From Rhizobium giardinii bv. giardinii H152 (GTDB lineage: Bacteria > Pseudomonadota > Alphaproteobacteria > Rhizobiales > Rhizobiaceae), in assembly GCF_000379605.1 (NCBI RefSeq), contig NZ_KB902580.1, positions 124,188-188,187 of the forward strand: DNA of 64,000 nucleotides. The letters run 5' to 3'. The position numbers and the translations under genes were made by a program. The notes beneath the pieces were generated by a model. It was given only the letters and a program-made list of their open reading frames with translations, made no database searches and had not been told where the DNA came from. Of this stretch, positions 63,398-64,000 are shown piece by piece (position 1 is the stretch's first letter; the number at the start of each line of letters is the position of its first letter).

Positions 63398-63553
63398 ATG
63401 TCACGTTACGGCACCCTTCGAACCTGGGCGCTGGAACTTGGGCTCAACGACGCCGCCGGCTTGTTGCAGACCACACTTGATGAGGAGCAGGCGACCGATC
63501 TGGCACTGACCTCGATTGCCGCATCTGTCGTCAATCAGAAGGCCGAAGGCTGA
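63398..63553 (+). pseudogene. DUF892 (YciE/YciF) C-terminal fragment
   Basis: A 51-aa frame, SRYGTLRTWALELGLNDAAG then LLQTTLDEEQATDLALT and VVNQKAEG, is the last quarter of a ferritin-like DUF892 protein, which is normally about 165 aa. The helical core with most of the iron-binding residues is absent. No ribosome site precedes the ATG. It is a deletion remnant, cut by the events that placed the PhnA-like gene here. A rho-independent terminator still follows. Confidence 0.7.
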
Positions 63554-63564
63554 CCAAAGTTCTT

Positions 63565-63601
63565 GGATCCACGGCCTCGCGCGGTGGATCCTCCGGTTTT
63601 T
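63565..63601 (+). terminator. Rho-independent terminator after the DUF892 fragment
   Basis: GGATCCAC (63565-63572) and GTGGATCC (63584-63591) form the stem base with a GC-rich loop, followed by TCCGG and a TTTTT run (63597-63601). Confidence 0.7.
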
Positions 63602-63612
63602 AGGAGAGTGTT

Positions 63613-63950
63613 ATAGAAGTCATCGGCAAGCAGGTTCATGAGGAAAAGACGTGCGTGACGGTGGAATTCGTCGGCGAAGGCGGCGACTTCGTTTCGGTAC
63701 ACATGAAGAAGGATGACGATGGAAATCTGAACCGTCTCAACGCCGAGGAAAAGGCGAGGTCATGGTCCAGATCGCGACGTTCGATACGGACATCGAGGAA
63801 CCGGACGAGACGCCAGTCGAGTTCGTGGCTGGCAGCCAGGTCGCCACCAACTCCTCCATGACGCCCAAACGTGCTCCTCACTCTGCGCTGCAGGAAAATA
63901 GAACATGCTGGCAGTCACAGGATCTGCCAACTCGCGGTCCGTGTCGATAA
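63613..63950 (+). pseudogene. Small conserved protein, frameshifted
   Basis: One frame reads EVIGKQVHEEKTCVTVEFVG and VSVHMKKDDDGNLNRLNAEE, then a shift near 63758 moves the sense to the frame MVQIATFDTDIEEPDETPVE. Together they look like one short rhizobial protein of unknown function. No proper start codon precedes the first part (a GTG at 63655 is the first possible one), so both the 5' end and the frame are damaged. The tail after about 63850 looks degraded. Confidence 0.55.
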
Positions 63951-64000
63951 AGGTCACAACCCAAGCATGCGTACCAGGCTCCCAAGGTGGAGATCTACAT

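Noticed and set aside
1..64000. CRISPR array, rRNA operon, replication origin or repABC genes
   Set aside because: No regularly spaced repeats, rRNA or replication genes were seen anywhere in the window.

Overview
The window looks like a piece of a rhizobial genome (Rhizobiaceae, e.g. Rhizobium, Agrobacterium or a relative), possibly a megaplasmid or chromid. The reasons are high GC, dense ABC uptake operons each with its own regulator, rhizobial families (BA14K, a DUF1612-like plasmid protein, a PhnA-like membrane protein) and IS scars. No rRNA, replication gene, CRISPR array or intact tRNA was seen. The taxonomic call is inference from family content.

Layout. 1-4.7 kb: end of a branched-chain-amino-acid-type ABC operon (binding protein cut by the window edge, then livH, livM, livG, livF). 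4.7-5.0 kb: decayed GntR regulator. 5.2-13.8 kb: LacI regulator, three phased operators, a sugar ABC importer, a cytoplasmic GH91 enzyme (inulin fructotransferase / difructose-anhydride hydrolase family) and a GH32 fructosidase; together they read as import and breakdown of a difructose anhydride or related inulin product. 13.9-23 kb: MgtC-like protein, LysR, iron-siderophore-type ABC importer, methyltransferase, LysR and a frameshifted EamA exporter. 23-34 kb: two divergent operons around a GntR gene. One carries an intradiol dioxygenase, HpaH, HpaI and a binding-protein-like protein without signal peptide. The other carries a TIM-barrel protein, a polar amino-acid-type ABC importer, a quinate/shikimate dehydrogenase, an HpaF-like tautomerase, type II dehydroquinase and a Gfo/Idh oxidoreductase. 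This suggests use of a quinate/shikimate-like or aromatic acid.

34-51 kb is an accessory, eroded region: two BA14K paralogues, a broken sugar-importer ATPase, a cyclase-TPR protein, an IS5 scrap, a complete type I secretion locus (826-aa cargo, ABC exporter, fusion protein), a frameshifted IS481 transposase, a 5' tRNA-Ser fragment, long palindromes, a dispersed 48-bp repeat, a broken MGLDMYA-type gene, three small genes including zinc-ribbon-like proteins, an intact IS110-family element, and a SRAP protein whose only well-placed start is ATC.

51-61 kb holds a stress or detoxification block: YoaK, MFS-monooxygenase fusion, DoxX, Tat-exported amidohydrolase, XapX, isochorismatase-family hydrolase, LysR, MhqO-like ring-cleaving dioxygenase and a divergent LysR. 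Three upstream regions here share a pair of AATTGC motifs exactly 23 bp apart, which points to a common regulon. The last 2.7 kb holds gene remnants (DUF1612-like, DUF892, a small frameshifted protein) and an intact PhnA-like membrane protein.
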